From NCBI RefSeq assembly GCF_000526375.1, contig NZ_JAFY01000007.1, positions 1 to 64,000 of the forward strand: a stretch of 64,000 nucleotides of DNA, read 5' to 3'. The first letter of the stretch is position 1. Every line of letters starts with the position of its first letter. A model generated the notes under the pieces. That model saw nothing but the letters and a program-made list of their open reading frames with translations, was not told the DNA's origin and did no database searches. The translations under genes and the position numbers were made by a program. Of this stretch, positions 50,789 through 58,916 are shown in pieces. The stretch comes from Aminiphilus circumscriptus DSM 16581. Lineage in GTDB: Bacteria > Synergistota > Synergistia > Synergistales > Aminiphilaceae.

Positions 50789-52764
50789 ATCGACGCATAC
50801 TCTTCTTTCTCGCCGTCGGTCTGGCCTTCTCCCTCGCCTTCCAGGGGCTCATTCCCCGGTGGAGCGCGGAGATGGGGCGCCGGAAAGTGGGCATTCTCGC
50901 GGAATATCGCGACGTGAAGGCCATGAGCCTCGAACAGCACCTCCCCTTTGAAGCGGCGCTGTCCCGGCTCCAGGTGGTGGGGTTCACGGGATTTCTCGTG
51001 GGAGAGTTCACCGGCGAGGAACTCGCCCAGGGGCCGCTTCCTCTTTGGTACGGCCCTCTGGCCCAGCTTCCACTCGAAGTCCGTAAAGCGGCACTTGCTT
51101 CAGGGCTTTCTGAGGACGCGGCGCCGGGGGGTGCCGAGGTGCCCGCTCCGGTTTCTCTGGAATCCCTGCCCTCCGACAGGGGAACGCTCTGGATTCCTTC
51201 GGGCGAGGAGGATCTGGCCGAGGAGGCCGAACAGTTCGCCCGCCTGAAGTTCCCGGAGCTCGTCTCGGTGCGGAACGCGGCGGGGCACATCCTCGTGCTG
51301 CCCCAGTCCTTCGCGGATCTCTTCGCCGCGGGGGTTCTCCCCGACCTGGAGGGGCTCGCAAGAACACGCCGCCTGGCCGTGCCGGTGGTCTATCGTCCCG
51401 CCATGGCGCCGGGTGTTCTTGCCGAGCACGTGGCCGCCCTAGTCCGGGGCGTGGTGGAGGCGAACGCCCAGATCCGCTGCATCGCTCCTTCGGGGGCCGT
51501 CGTCGCGGGCTATCCGGACCTGCTGCCTCTGGCGGCGCTGCTGAAGGAGAAAGAACTCGCCGCCGCCCAGGTGGAGTTTTCCCGGCAGCTCGGTGGTGCG
51601 GCGCTGGACTGGCATGTCTTTCCGGATCTCCTGCCGCTGCACAGCGTTACCCAGGACGAGGTGCTGAGCAAGCGCGTGTCCCGGGGCGTCATGGTGGAGC
51701 GCATGCTCCGTGCCGCGAAGGAGCGGTCGGTGCGCCTTCTCCTGCTGCGTCCCTATCTCCTCGAATCGGGGGAGCGCTTCCTCAAGTTCGAGGACGATGT
51801 GCGCTGCATCGGCGAGGGGCTCAGGAACGGCGGATACGAGACGGGGTGGCCCGTCACCTACGGCCGGTGGGGACAGTCCCTCCTCGCCGCCGTCGCCTGC
51901 GCGCTTCTCCTTGTCTTCTGCGGCATGAACTATCTCTGGCGCCTGCGCCGCTCCGAGGAGAGCGTGCTCAGCCCCTTCGGCTTCGTGGTGCTTCTCCTGC
52001 TCGCCTTCGGCCTCGGCGCGGCGGCGTGGAAGGTGCCCCTTCTGACGAAAATGCTCGGCGCACTCTGTGCCGTCGCAGTGGTTACCGATGCCACCCTCTT
52101 CGCGCTGGACGGCTGGCGGAAGCCTCATCTGGGGATCGTCCAGGCTGTCTTCGTGCTCGTCTCGGGAGGGCTGTCCATCGCGGCCTTCTACGGCGTTCCG
52201 CTCTACATGCTCCGCCTCCTCACCTTCTCGGGGGTCAAGGCCACCCTGCTGCTTCCGCCCGCGCTGATTCTCTTTCACGATCTGAAGCGGCGCGAGCATC
52301 CGGAGTCACTGGGAGAGGTCCTGAGGCGCCCCTCCCGGTGGGGCGAGCTGGCGCTCATCGGCGTTATGCTCCTGGGCGCTGCGTTTCTGGCTCTCCGGAG
52401 CGACAACGTGAACCTCGTTCCCGGCTGGGAAGTGACGCTCCGGGACACCCTGGAGCGACTTCTGGTGGCCCGTCCCAGGAACAAGGAACTCTTTATCGGT
52501 TATCCCGCGCTGGTTCTCTGGTACGTGGTGCGGCGCATGGATATCTGGCCCGACTACCGCGAGGCGCTGCGTCTTGCCTCGGTGTTCGCTTTCTCCTCGG
52601 CGCTGAACAGTTTCTGCCATTTCCACACGCCGATCTTCTTCACTCTTCTGCGGGTGGGGAACGGTCTCTGGGCAGGACTTCTCCTCGGCGCGGTTCTGGC
52701 GGCGCTGTTCCGCTGGGTTGCCTTCCCCCTATGGCGGCACGCCCGAGGGGCCTTCTTCGAGTGA
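50785..52764 (+). CDS. DUF5693 family membrane protein
   Basis: The 659-residue protein has an N-terminal hydrophobic helix (LFFLAVGLAFSLAFQGLI), an extracytoplasmic domain (to about residue 360) with a repeated helical/strand pattern, and a C-terminal block of about seven helices (LLAAVACALLLVFCGMNYLW and others). It belongs to the DUF5693 family, recurrently next to csaB, so a role in exporting or assembling wall polymers is inferred from association only. GTG 50785 overlaps the maf stop (GTGA) and has GGAGG upstream. Confidence 0.75.
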   Translation: MNRRILFFLAVGLAFSLAFQGLIPRWSAEMGRRKVGILAEYRDVKAMSLEQHLPFEAALSRLQVVGFTGFLVGEFTGEELAQGPLPLWYGPLAQLPLEVRKAALASGLSEDAAPGGAEVPAPVSLESLPSDRGTLWIPSGEEDLAEEAEQFARLKFPELVSVRNAAGHILVLPQSFADLFAAGVLPDLEGLARTRRLAVPVVYRPAMAPGVLAEHVAALVRGVVEANAQIRCIAPSGAVVAGYPDLLPLAALLKEKELAAAQVEFSRQLGGAALDWHVFPDLLPLHSVTQDEVLSKRVSRGVMVERMLRAAKERSVRLLLLRPYLLESGERFLKFEDDVRCIGEGLRNGGYETGWPVTYGRWGQSLLAAVACALLLVFCGMNYLWRLRRSEESVLSPFGFVVLLLLAFGLGAAAWKVPLLTKMLGALCAVAVVTDATLFALDGWRKPHLGIVQAVFVLVSGGLSIAAFYGVPLYMLRLLTFSGVKATLLLPPALILFHDLKRREHPESLGEVLRRPSRWGELALIGVMLLGAAFLALRSDNVNLVPGWEVTLRDTLERLLVARPRNKELFIGYPALVLWYVVRRMDIWPDYREALRLASVFAFSSALNSFCHFHTPIFFTLLRVGNGLWAGLLLGAVLAALFRWVAFPLWRHARGAFFE

Positions 52765-53849
52765 CCACGCCGGAGAAACAGAGTTCCATGATGGACGGTG
52801 GGGAGCACGCTTCGCGGAAGGAGACGAGGCCGCGCCGTCGGTTCGACGTGGCTCTGGCGGGCTACTATGGCTTCGGAAATCTCGGAGACGAGCTGCTCGC
52901 GGCGGCGTTGATCCGTCGTCTGGAGCTTCTCGGCATCCCCCGGGAGCGGATGGTGCTTCTCTCCGCGGATCCCTCCCGGAGCACGGAAGAGTTCGGTGTG
53001 GCCTGTGCGCGGCGCTGGAGTTTCGCCTCCCTGTGGAAGACCTTCCGGGAGAGTGAGACCCTTCTTTTGGGTGGTGGGGGGCTGTTTCAGGATGCCACGA
53101 GCTTGCGCTCCTGTCTCTATTACTGGGCGGTGGTGCGCCTGGCCGCACGGGCGGGGTGCCGCCCGTGGGCATTCGGGCAGTCCGTCGGTCCCTTCAGGAG
53201 GTCCGCCGCGGCGAGACTGACTGAAAACGCGCTCCGTCTCTGCGTCTACCGAGGCGTTCGGGACGAGCCCTCCCTGGAGTTGCTCCGTGCGTGGAACCTC
53301 GATGGAACGCTCGTTCCCGATCCGGTGCTTTCTCTCGACGTGCAGAAATGTCCTGGCGAGGAGGCCCTTCTGGTGAATCTCCGTCCCTGGAAGGACGAAC
53401 TTCCCCTGCGCGCTGCTTTGGCCTGCGCCGAACTGGCCCGGGCCTATTCGCTTCCCGTGGTGGGTGTGGCCCTCGCCAGGGAAGACGAGGAACTGCTCAC
53501 CTCCTTCACGACCCAGGGGATCCTTCCCTGTCGCCACATCCTGCGGGTGCGCTCCCTGGGCGACGCCTCCGGAGCCTGGTGCGCCGGGCGTTTTGCCGTG
53601 GGGATGCGCCTGCATTTCGTGATGCTTTCGGTCATGTTCTGCCGGGCCGTCACGGCCATCCCCTACGACCCCAAGGTGGAGGCCTTTGCCCGGAGCCGGG
53701 ACATGGCCTGCTGGTACGGGGAAGGAAAAATACCGTTTCCAGAGCCCTGCCGTTGTGGTACAAAGAGCGGAGCCGAGGAAGTGGCGGAACGCCTTGAAGA
53801 AGCGTGGAACCTGTTGGGGGTGGGGTCCGGCGATGGACGACAGATGTAG
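52761..53849 (+). CDS. csaB: Polysaccharide pyruvyl transferase
   Basis: This roughly 362-residue protein has ALAGYYGFGNLGDELLAAALI near its start, SETLLLGGGGLFQDA, GQSVGPF and the C-terminal AGRFAVGMRLHF, all characteristic of CsaB-type ketal pyruvyl transferases. They add pyruvate to a wall polysaccharide to which S-layer (SLH-domain) proteins bind. GTG 52761 overlaps the previous stop (GTGA), consistent with its neighbours; ATG 52788 is an alternative. Its stop lies inside the following gene. Confidence 0.92.
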   Translation: MTTPEKQSSMMDGGEHASRKETRPRRRFDVALAGYYGFGNLGDELLAAALIRRLELLGIPRERMVLLSADPSRSTEEFGVACARRWSFASLWKTFRESETLLLGGGGLFQDATSLRSCLYYWAVVRLAARAGCRPWAFGQSVGPFRRSAAARLTENALRLCVYRGVRDEPSLELLRAWNLDGTLVPDPVLSLDVQKCPGEEALLVNLRPWKDELPLRAALACAELARAYSLPVVGVALAREDEELLTSFTTQGILPCRHILRVRSLGDASGAWCAGRFAVGMRLHFVMLSVMFCRAVTAIPYDPKVEAFARSRDMACWYGEGKIPFPEPCRCGTKSGAEEVAERLEEAWNLLGVGSGDGRQM

Positions 53850-54861
53850 ACATTTCCTGGAGGAAACGGCCCTGGAGATCCGCAAGGATGTGGTGCGCAT
53901 GGTTTCCCTTGCGAGAAGCGAGCGGTCTGCTTTGGCCCTCTCTCTTGTGGACATTCTGGTGTACCTCTATTGGAAGGTGCTCCGCACGTTTCCGGCGGAT
54001 CCCGGAAATCCACTTCGAGACCGGTTCGTCCTGAGCGATGGTCTCGGCGGGCCCGCTCTCTACGCGGTGCTTGCGGCAAAGGGATTTTTCTCCCGGGACG
54101 AACTGTGGAGTTTCTCCCGCCTGGGAGCAGTGCTCCAGGGAATGCCTTCCCCGGGAAGGACTCCCGGGGTGGACGCCCCCGGCGGTCCTCCCGGCCAAGG
54201 GTTGGGAATCGCCCTCGGCATGGTCATGGCCCTCGGGAAGCGGCGGCGCGGTGGCGCTTTTTCCGCCTCCGGGATGTCCGGAGAGGAGACCGCTTCGTGT
54301 GTGCCGGCGGTGTTCTGCTGCATGAATCTGGAGGAGCTGCGGGAAGGATGTGTTTGGGATGCGGCCCGCGTCGCCGTCAGAGACGATGCTCTGGGTGGTT
54401 TCCGGGTGCTCGTGAACTCCCCCGGCTGGAACGGAAAGACCGAAACGTGCAGGGATGAAGAGATGGAGCGGTTTGCGTCGCGTTTTCGCGACCTGGGCTG
54501 GAAAGCAACTGTCGGAGACGGGCACGACTTCGCCTCTCTTGAAGAGGGATTTGCGGCGCTTTCCGCTCCGGAACGAAAAGACGGGACGGCCGTTTCTTCC
54601 GAACAAGGCGAACCCTGCGGCGTTCCGGGAGTGCTGTTTCTCCGGACCCGTTACGGGAAGGGCGTCTCCACCGAAGAAAACCGGAATGCCGCTTCGGAGG
54701 AGCGTCCGTTCTTCTCTCGCCCCCGTCTCGACAGTGCCCTGCGGGAGCTGGAGAGAAGAGGCGGCGGAGGTACCCCTGCCTCGCCGGAGGAGAGCGCCCC
54801 GGAAGATGCGTCGTTCCGCAGGGACATTTTCAACTCCTCCGGGAAGGAGGAATTTTTGTGA
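53833..54861 (+). CDS. Transketolase N-half-like protein with degenerate TPP site (probable pseudoenzyme)
   Basis: This 342-residue protein follows the transketolase N-terminal plan: LVDILVYLYWKVL, DRFVLSDG, ALYAVLAAKGF, PGVDAPGGPPGQGLGIALGM, VGDGHDF and RYGKGVS are recognisable. Catalytic positions are gone. The GSGHPGGS segment is RSERSALAL (residues 29-37). LSxGH has Leu71 in place of His. GHP is GMP (103-105). The GDGE TPP-magnesium motif is replaced by CCMNLEEL (162-169). An insert, residues about 136-160, precedes it. It overlaps csaB by 17 bases and the C-half by 4. A structural or regulatory role is inferred. Confidence 0.85.
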   Translation: MDDRCRHFLEETALEIRKDVVRMVSLARSERSALALSLVDILVYLYWKVLRTFPADPGNPLRDRFVLSDGLGGPALYAVLAAKGFFSRDELWSFSRLGAVLQGMPSPGRTPGVDAPGGPPGQGLGIALGMVMALGKRRRGGAFSASGMSGEETASCVPAVFCCMNLEELREGCVWDAARVAVRDDALGGFRVLVNSPGWNGKTETCRDEEMERFASRFRDLGWKATVGDGHDFASLEEGFAALSAPERKDGTAVSSEQGEPCGVPGVLFLRTRYGKGVSTEENRNAASEERPFFSRPRLDSALRELERRGGGGTPASPEESAPEDASFRRDIFNSSGKEEFL

Positions 54862-55832
54862 AGTATCCCGAAATGAAAGGCCCGGAAGATCCCGGAGGCC
54901 TCCTCGACGGGCTCGCGGAGCAGGTGGAGCGTCTGCTTGTTGTGGACGGAACGTTTCCGCTGCTCTCCCCCTGGAACGGTACTCTTGCGGCCTTCGCGGA
55001 AGCCCATCCCGAGGCCTACGTTTCTCTGGACGCCTCGGAGGCGACGGTGGTGCTCGCCGCTGCGGGCTTCGCCCTGGAGGGGTTTCGGGTTCTTCTGGGA
55101 CCTGGCATGCCCCTGCTCCTCTCCCGGGCCTACGATCAGATCCGCAACGCCCTGGCCGTTCCGTTCCTGCCGGTGGTGCTTCTCGGAACGGCGCCGGGGC
55201 TTTTTCGGGGGGAGTGCGGCGCGGTCTTCCAACTGGTGGAGGACCTTGCCCTCGCGAGAAGCATTCCCGGCATGACCGTTCTTGTTCCCTCGGACGAGCG
55301 CCTCTTCGGAGATCTGCTCGCAGAGGCGCTCCGCATGCCCGGCCCCGTCTACCTGCGGTGCGACGTTTCCTCCCGGAACGTGACGGACCGGGAGGAACAC
55401 CGTTCCTCCCGTCCTCTCCCGATCGGGGGCGGACGGCTTCTCCGAGAGGGGACGGATGTGACGGTCTGTTGCTGTGGTATGATGGTCTTCGAGGCTCTCG
55501 AAGCGGCGGAGGTGCTCGCCAAGCAGGGAGTCCAGGCGGAAGTGGTGGAGTGCTACAGCGTCAAGCCCCTTCCCGAACAGATCCTCCTCGCCTCGGTGCG
55601 TCGCACCGGAGCCTGTGTGGTCGCGGAGGAGCACAGCCGACACGGAGGCCTCGCCAGCGCCGTGGCGGAGGTGCTCTGCGAGAAATACCCCGTTCCGCTC
55701 CGCCGGGTCGGGATGGACGATGTTTTCGGCCAGAGCGGAAGCGCTCGGGAGTTGCACGAATATTACGCATTGACCCATCAGCAGATCGTCGGTGCCGCGG
55801 CGCAGGTGTGGGCTCTGCGGAGGAGAAGCTGA
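54858..55832 (+). CDS. Transketolase C-half-like protein with degenerate active site (probable pseudoenzyme)
   Basis: This 324-residue partner keeps the transketolase Pyr-domain plan: YVSLDASEATVVLAAAGFAL (Glu61 of the GIAEQ position retained), AYDQIRNALAVPFLPVV, LARSIPGMTVLVPSDE. Its C-terminal transketolase domain is also present (DVTVCCCGMMVFEALEAAE, VVECYSVKPLP, AEEHSRHGGLASAV). The phosphate/substrate His of DGxTHQ is replaced: CGAVFQ at 120-125. ATG 54858 overlaps the N-half stop. The pair is retained together, so loss of catalysis in both halves is selected or tolerated. Confidence 0.85.
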   Translation: MKYPEMKGPEDPGGLLDGLAEQVERLLVVDGTFPLLSPWNGTLAAFAEAHPEAYVSLDASEATVVLAAAGFALEGFRVLLGPGMPLLLSRAYDQIRNALAVPFLPVVLLGTAPGLFRGECGAVFQLVEDLALARSIPGMTVLVPSDERLFGDLLAEALRMPGPVYLRCDVSSRNVTDREEHRSSRPLPIGGGRLLREGTDVTVCCCGMMVFEALEAAEVLAKQGVQAEVVECYSVKPLPEQILLASVRRTGACVVAEEHSRHGGLASAVAEVLCEKYPVPLRRVGMDDVFGQSGSARELHEYYALTHQQIVGAAAQVWALRRRS

Positions 55833-56527
55833 TGGATGTTCGCATTTCGGGAGTGACGAAACTGTACGAGCCCGACATTCTGGCCCTGGATGGCGTGTAT
55901 CTCACGGTCCCGAAGGGGGAGTTCCTCTACCTTGTGGGACAGACGGGATCGGGAAAGACGACACTCCTTCGTCTCATCACGCGGGAAGTCATGCCCACCA
56001 AAGGACAGATCGCGGTGGGGGAATATAACCTCAGGAAGATGAGCGCCTTCGATCTGGCCCTCTACCGGCGGGATCTGGGGGTGGTCTTCCAGGACTTCAA
56101 GCTCCTGCCGCATCTCACAGCCATGGAAAACGTGGCCTTCGTGCTCGATGTGATCGGCGTTCCTCCCGCAGAGGTGAAGGAACGGACGGGAGAGGTGCTG
56201 GAGCGAGTCGGCATGTGGCGCCGCCGTTTCCTTCGTCCTCCGCAGCTCTCCGGGGGCGAACAGCAGCGCATCGCCATTGCAAGGGCTGTCGTGAACGCTC
56301 CGAGCCTTCTCGTGGCGGACGAGCCCACGGGAAACCTCGATACGCACACCGCGGAAGAGATCATGCGACTCCTGCTCTCCATCAATGCCTCGGGAACGAC
56401 GGTCCTCATGGCGACGCACAACCAGTTTCTTGTCGATGCCTACCGACAGCGGGTGTTGGAACTGCACATGGGACGGGTGGTCCGGGATGAGAAGCGGGGG
56501 AGGTACGAGCTGGATGGGGACTTTTAG
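55832..56527 (+). CDS. ftsE: Cell-division ABC ATPase FtsE
   Basis: The 231-residue ABC protein has Walker A GQTGSGKTT, the Q-loop VVFQDFKLLPHLTAMENVAF (FtsE-type), signature LSGGEQQR and Walker B LLVADEPTGNLD. With FtsX it transmits divisome signals across the membrane to wall hydrolases. The start overlaps the transketolase-like C-half by one base (TGATG), with GGAGGAG upstream. Confidence 0.95.
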   Translation: MDVRISGVTKLYEPDILALDGVYLTVPKGEFLYLVGQTGSGKTTLLRLITREVMPTKGQIAVGEYNLRKMSAFDLALYRRDLGVVFQDFKLLPHLTAMENVAFVLDVIGVPPAEVKERTGEVLERVGMWRRRFLRPPQLSGGEQQRIAIARAVVNAPSLLVADEPTGNLDTHTAEEIMRLLLSINASGTTVLMATHNQFLVDAYRQRVLELHMGRVVRDEKRGRYELDGDF

Positions 56528-57398
56528 GTACATTCTTCGCGACACGAACAGACTGCTCTTCCGTCACTGGGGACTCTCGCTGCTCACGCTCTTCACCGCC
56601 GTGGCGGTGTTCTTTCTCGTCGGCAGCAGCGCACTGTTCATGCTGAACACCCGCTATCTCGTGGCGAGAGTGGAGAGCGAACTCCTCGTGCAGGCCTATG
56701 TCAAGAGCGAGGCGCAGCTCCAGACCGTGGCCGACAAGGCCCACAAGATTCCCGGAGTCGCCTCTGTCCGGTGGGTCACCACGGCGGAAGCCATGGAGCG
56801 ACTCAAGGCACGTCTCAAGGGACATGCCCAGGCCCTTACCATCCTGGGGGAGAATCCCCTTCCGCCAAGCCTGGAGATCGGGCTCGTCCGGGCGGTCGCG
56901 GCACCTTCCGTGGCTCGGGAACTCCTCGCCATGCCCGAAGTGGATGACGTGATCTACGCGGGAGGTCTGGCGGACAAGCTTGCCCGGGTCTCCCGATTTG
57001 CCACGCGATTCTCCATGTTCGTCCTCGTCATTGCCGTCACGGCAAGCGCCCTGGTGCTCTTCAACACCATCCGCATCTCCATCTACTCCAGGCGGGACGA
57101 GATCGGGGTCATGCTCCTCGTGGGGGCCACTCCCACCTTCGTGGCGCTGCCCTTCGTCCTCCAGGGCATGCTCCTCGGCATGGGGGGAGCTCTCGGCGCG
57201 TCGCTCCTCATCGGAGGAGGCTACGAGGCCCTCGTGCAGGGAGTAGAGGCCACGCTTCCCTTCGTGCAGCTCTTTCGGGACTCCTCCATGCTCCTCCGGC
57301 TGGGACTCATCCTCCTCGGAGGAGGTATCACGGTGGGATGGATCAGCAGTTGGATGGCCGTGGAGCGCTTCATCCGCCGGGCGCTTCGGCCGATGTAG
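56514..57398 (+). CDS. ftsX: Cell-division permease-like protein FtsX
   Basis: This 294-residue protein has an N-terminal helix (LSLLTLFTAVAVFFLVGS), a large extracytoplasmic loop (about residues 45-150) with VWTT-type SVRWVTTAEAMERLK and LGENPLPPSLEI, then three further helices. It overlaps ftsE by 14 bases. The extracytoplasmic loop would touch the EnvC-like protein encoded next. Confidence 0.92.
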   Translation: MGTFRYILRDTNRLLFRHWGLSLLTLFTAVAVFFLVGSSALFMLNTRYLVARVESELLVQAYVKSEAQLQTVADKAHKIPGVASVRWVTTAEAMERLKARLKGHAQALTILGENPLPPSLEIGLVRAVAAPSVARELLAMPEVDDVIYAGGLADKLARVSRFATRFSMFVLVIAVTASALVLFNTIRISIYSRRDEIGVMLLVGATPTFVALPFVLQGMLLGMGGALGASLLIGGGYEALVQGVEATLPFVQLFRDSSMLLRLGLILLGGGITVGWISSWMAVERFIRRALRPM

Positions 57399-57449
57399 TA
57401 GAGTAGGAGCGGCGGAGATGAAGATTCGAGGCGGGAGGATGGTGAGGGC

Positions 57450-58760
57450 GTGCGGAAACCCCTGATCCCTTCCGATGGAAGGACGACGAACCCCCAGAGA
57501 TGTTTCGCGGGAAATTTGCGCGGTCCCGGAGAGACGGCCTGCGGCATCCGTTGTGTGGTGGCTTTCCTGGCGTTTCTGCTTCTCTGTCTGTCCCTGCCTG
57601 GAAATTTTTGCTTTGCCGAGACGGAGTCCCTCGCCGAACTGGAACGGCGCATCGGCGTTGAGGAGAAGCGCCTCGAAATCATCCAGAGGCAGCTCGATTT
57701 CCACCAGCGCAAGATCAAGGAGACCGCGGGAAAAGAACGGGATCTTCTGGCGGAACTCGGCAAGCTCACCGAGGACATCGGGGTGGCCCAGCAGAAGATC
57801 TCCGTCCTGCAACTCAAGCAGAGCCGGGTTCAGGAACGACTCAACCAGCTGAACACGCAGATCGAGGCGACCGTCACCCGTCTCGAAACAATCCGGAAAC
57901 TTCTTCGGGAGCGCGTTGTGGCGCTCTACAAGTACGGAGGCATGGTGGAACTGGACCTTCTCTTCGCCGCGTCCTCCACCCACGAGGCCATGACCACCGC
58001 CTATCTCTTGAACCGGATGACCGAGGAGGACAAGCGCCTCTTCGAGGAGGCGGCGGCCCGCAAGAAACTTCTCGATACGTCCCGGGAGGAAGTGCTTCGC
58101 CAGAAGGAGATTCTCGCCGCTCAGCGGGCCGCGGCGGAACAGGAGCGGAAACGTCTCGCCGCGGCGGTGAAGAAACGAAACGAATTCCTTCAGGATGTTC
58201 GCGCCTCCAAGGGGTCACTCGAAGCCGCGGCGAAAGATCTGGCCCGGGAACAGCAGGAGATCGAACAGGTCATCCGGAGACTTCTCGTGGAGCGCCAGCG
58301 CCTGGCGGAAAAGAAGCGACGGGAAGAGGCGGAGAGGACGGGGCGGACGGATACGCTCCTCGTACGTCCGTCGGGGCCCCTTTCCTGGCCGCATCGGGGA
58401 CAGATTACCAGTTCCTTCGGTATCCGGCAGCACCCTATCTTCCGGACGCGCATCATGCACACCGGCATCGACATCGACGGACGGGACGGAGATCCCGTGC
58501 AGGCCGCCGCCGCGGGAGAAGTCCTCTACGCGGGGTGGCTCAAGGGGTATGGCCAGGTGATCATCCTGGATCATGGCGGCGATCTCTCCACGGTGTATGC
58601 CCATCTTTCCCGGATGCACGTGGAGGAGGGAGCGCGGGTGACCAAGGGACAGGTGATCGGCCGCGTTGGCAGCACGGGCGTCGCCACGGGGAGTCACCTC
58701 CACTTCGAGGTTCGCGTGAACGGCGAAGCGAAGAATCCCATGCGCTATCTGGGGCGGTGA
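57450..58760 (+). CDS. EnvC-like M23 peptidase, FtsEX partner
   Basis: This 436-residue protein has a signal peptide after a long N-region (hydrophobic GIRCVVAFLAFLLLCLSLP), a coiled-coil domain of alternating helices to about residue 285 (ELERRIGVEEKRLEII..), then a LytM/M23 domain (SSFGIRQHPIF, HTGIDID, YAHLS, HLHFEV). Unlike EnvC of E. coli, the zinc ligands (His and Asp of HTGIDID, His of HLH) are kept, so it may cut peptidoglycan itself rather than only activate amidases. GTG 57450 has GGGAGG upstream. It directly follows ftsX. Confidence 0.9.
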   Translation: MRKPLIPSDGRTTNPQRCFAGNLRGPGETACGIRCVVAFLAFLLLCLSLPGNFCFAETESLAELERRIGVEEKRLEIIQRQLDFHQRKIKETAGKERDLLAELGKLTEDIGVAQQKISVLQLKQSRVQERLNQLNTQIEATVTRLETIRKLLRERVVALYKYGGMVELDLLFAASSTHEAMTTAYLLNRMTEEDKRLFEEAAARKKLLDTSREEVLRQKEILAAQRAAAEQERKRLAAAVKKRNEFLQDVRASKGSLEAAAKDLAREQQEIEQVIRRLLVERQRLAEKKRREEAERTGRTDTLLVRPSGPLSWPHRGQITSSFGIRQHPIFRTRIMHTGIDIDGRDGDPVQAAAAGEVLYAGWLKGYGQVIILDHGGDLSTVYAHLSRMHVEEGARVTKGQVIGRVGSTGVATGSHLHFEVRVNGEAKNPMRYLGR

Positions 58761-58916
58761 CGCGGCCCCGTCTTGCTCGGGGTTTCCTTCGAAGAGAGGA
58801 CCTGCAGAAAAGAGAAACGGTGGAAGAAGAACGCACATTCAGGGAGAAGAAATGCTGCCGATGCGGAAAGTGTGTAACGTTCCGGCTGCGGCTGCGTCAG
58901 GAAAAATTTCGCGAAG

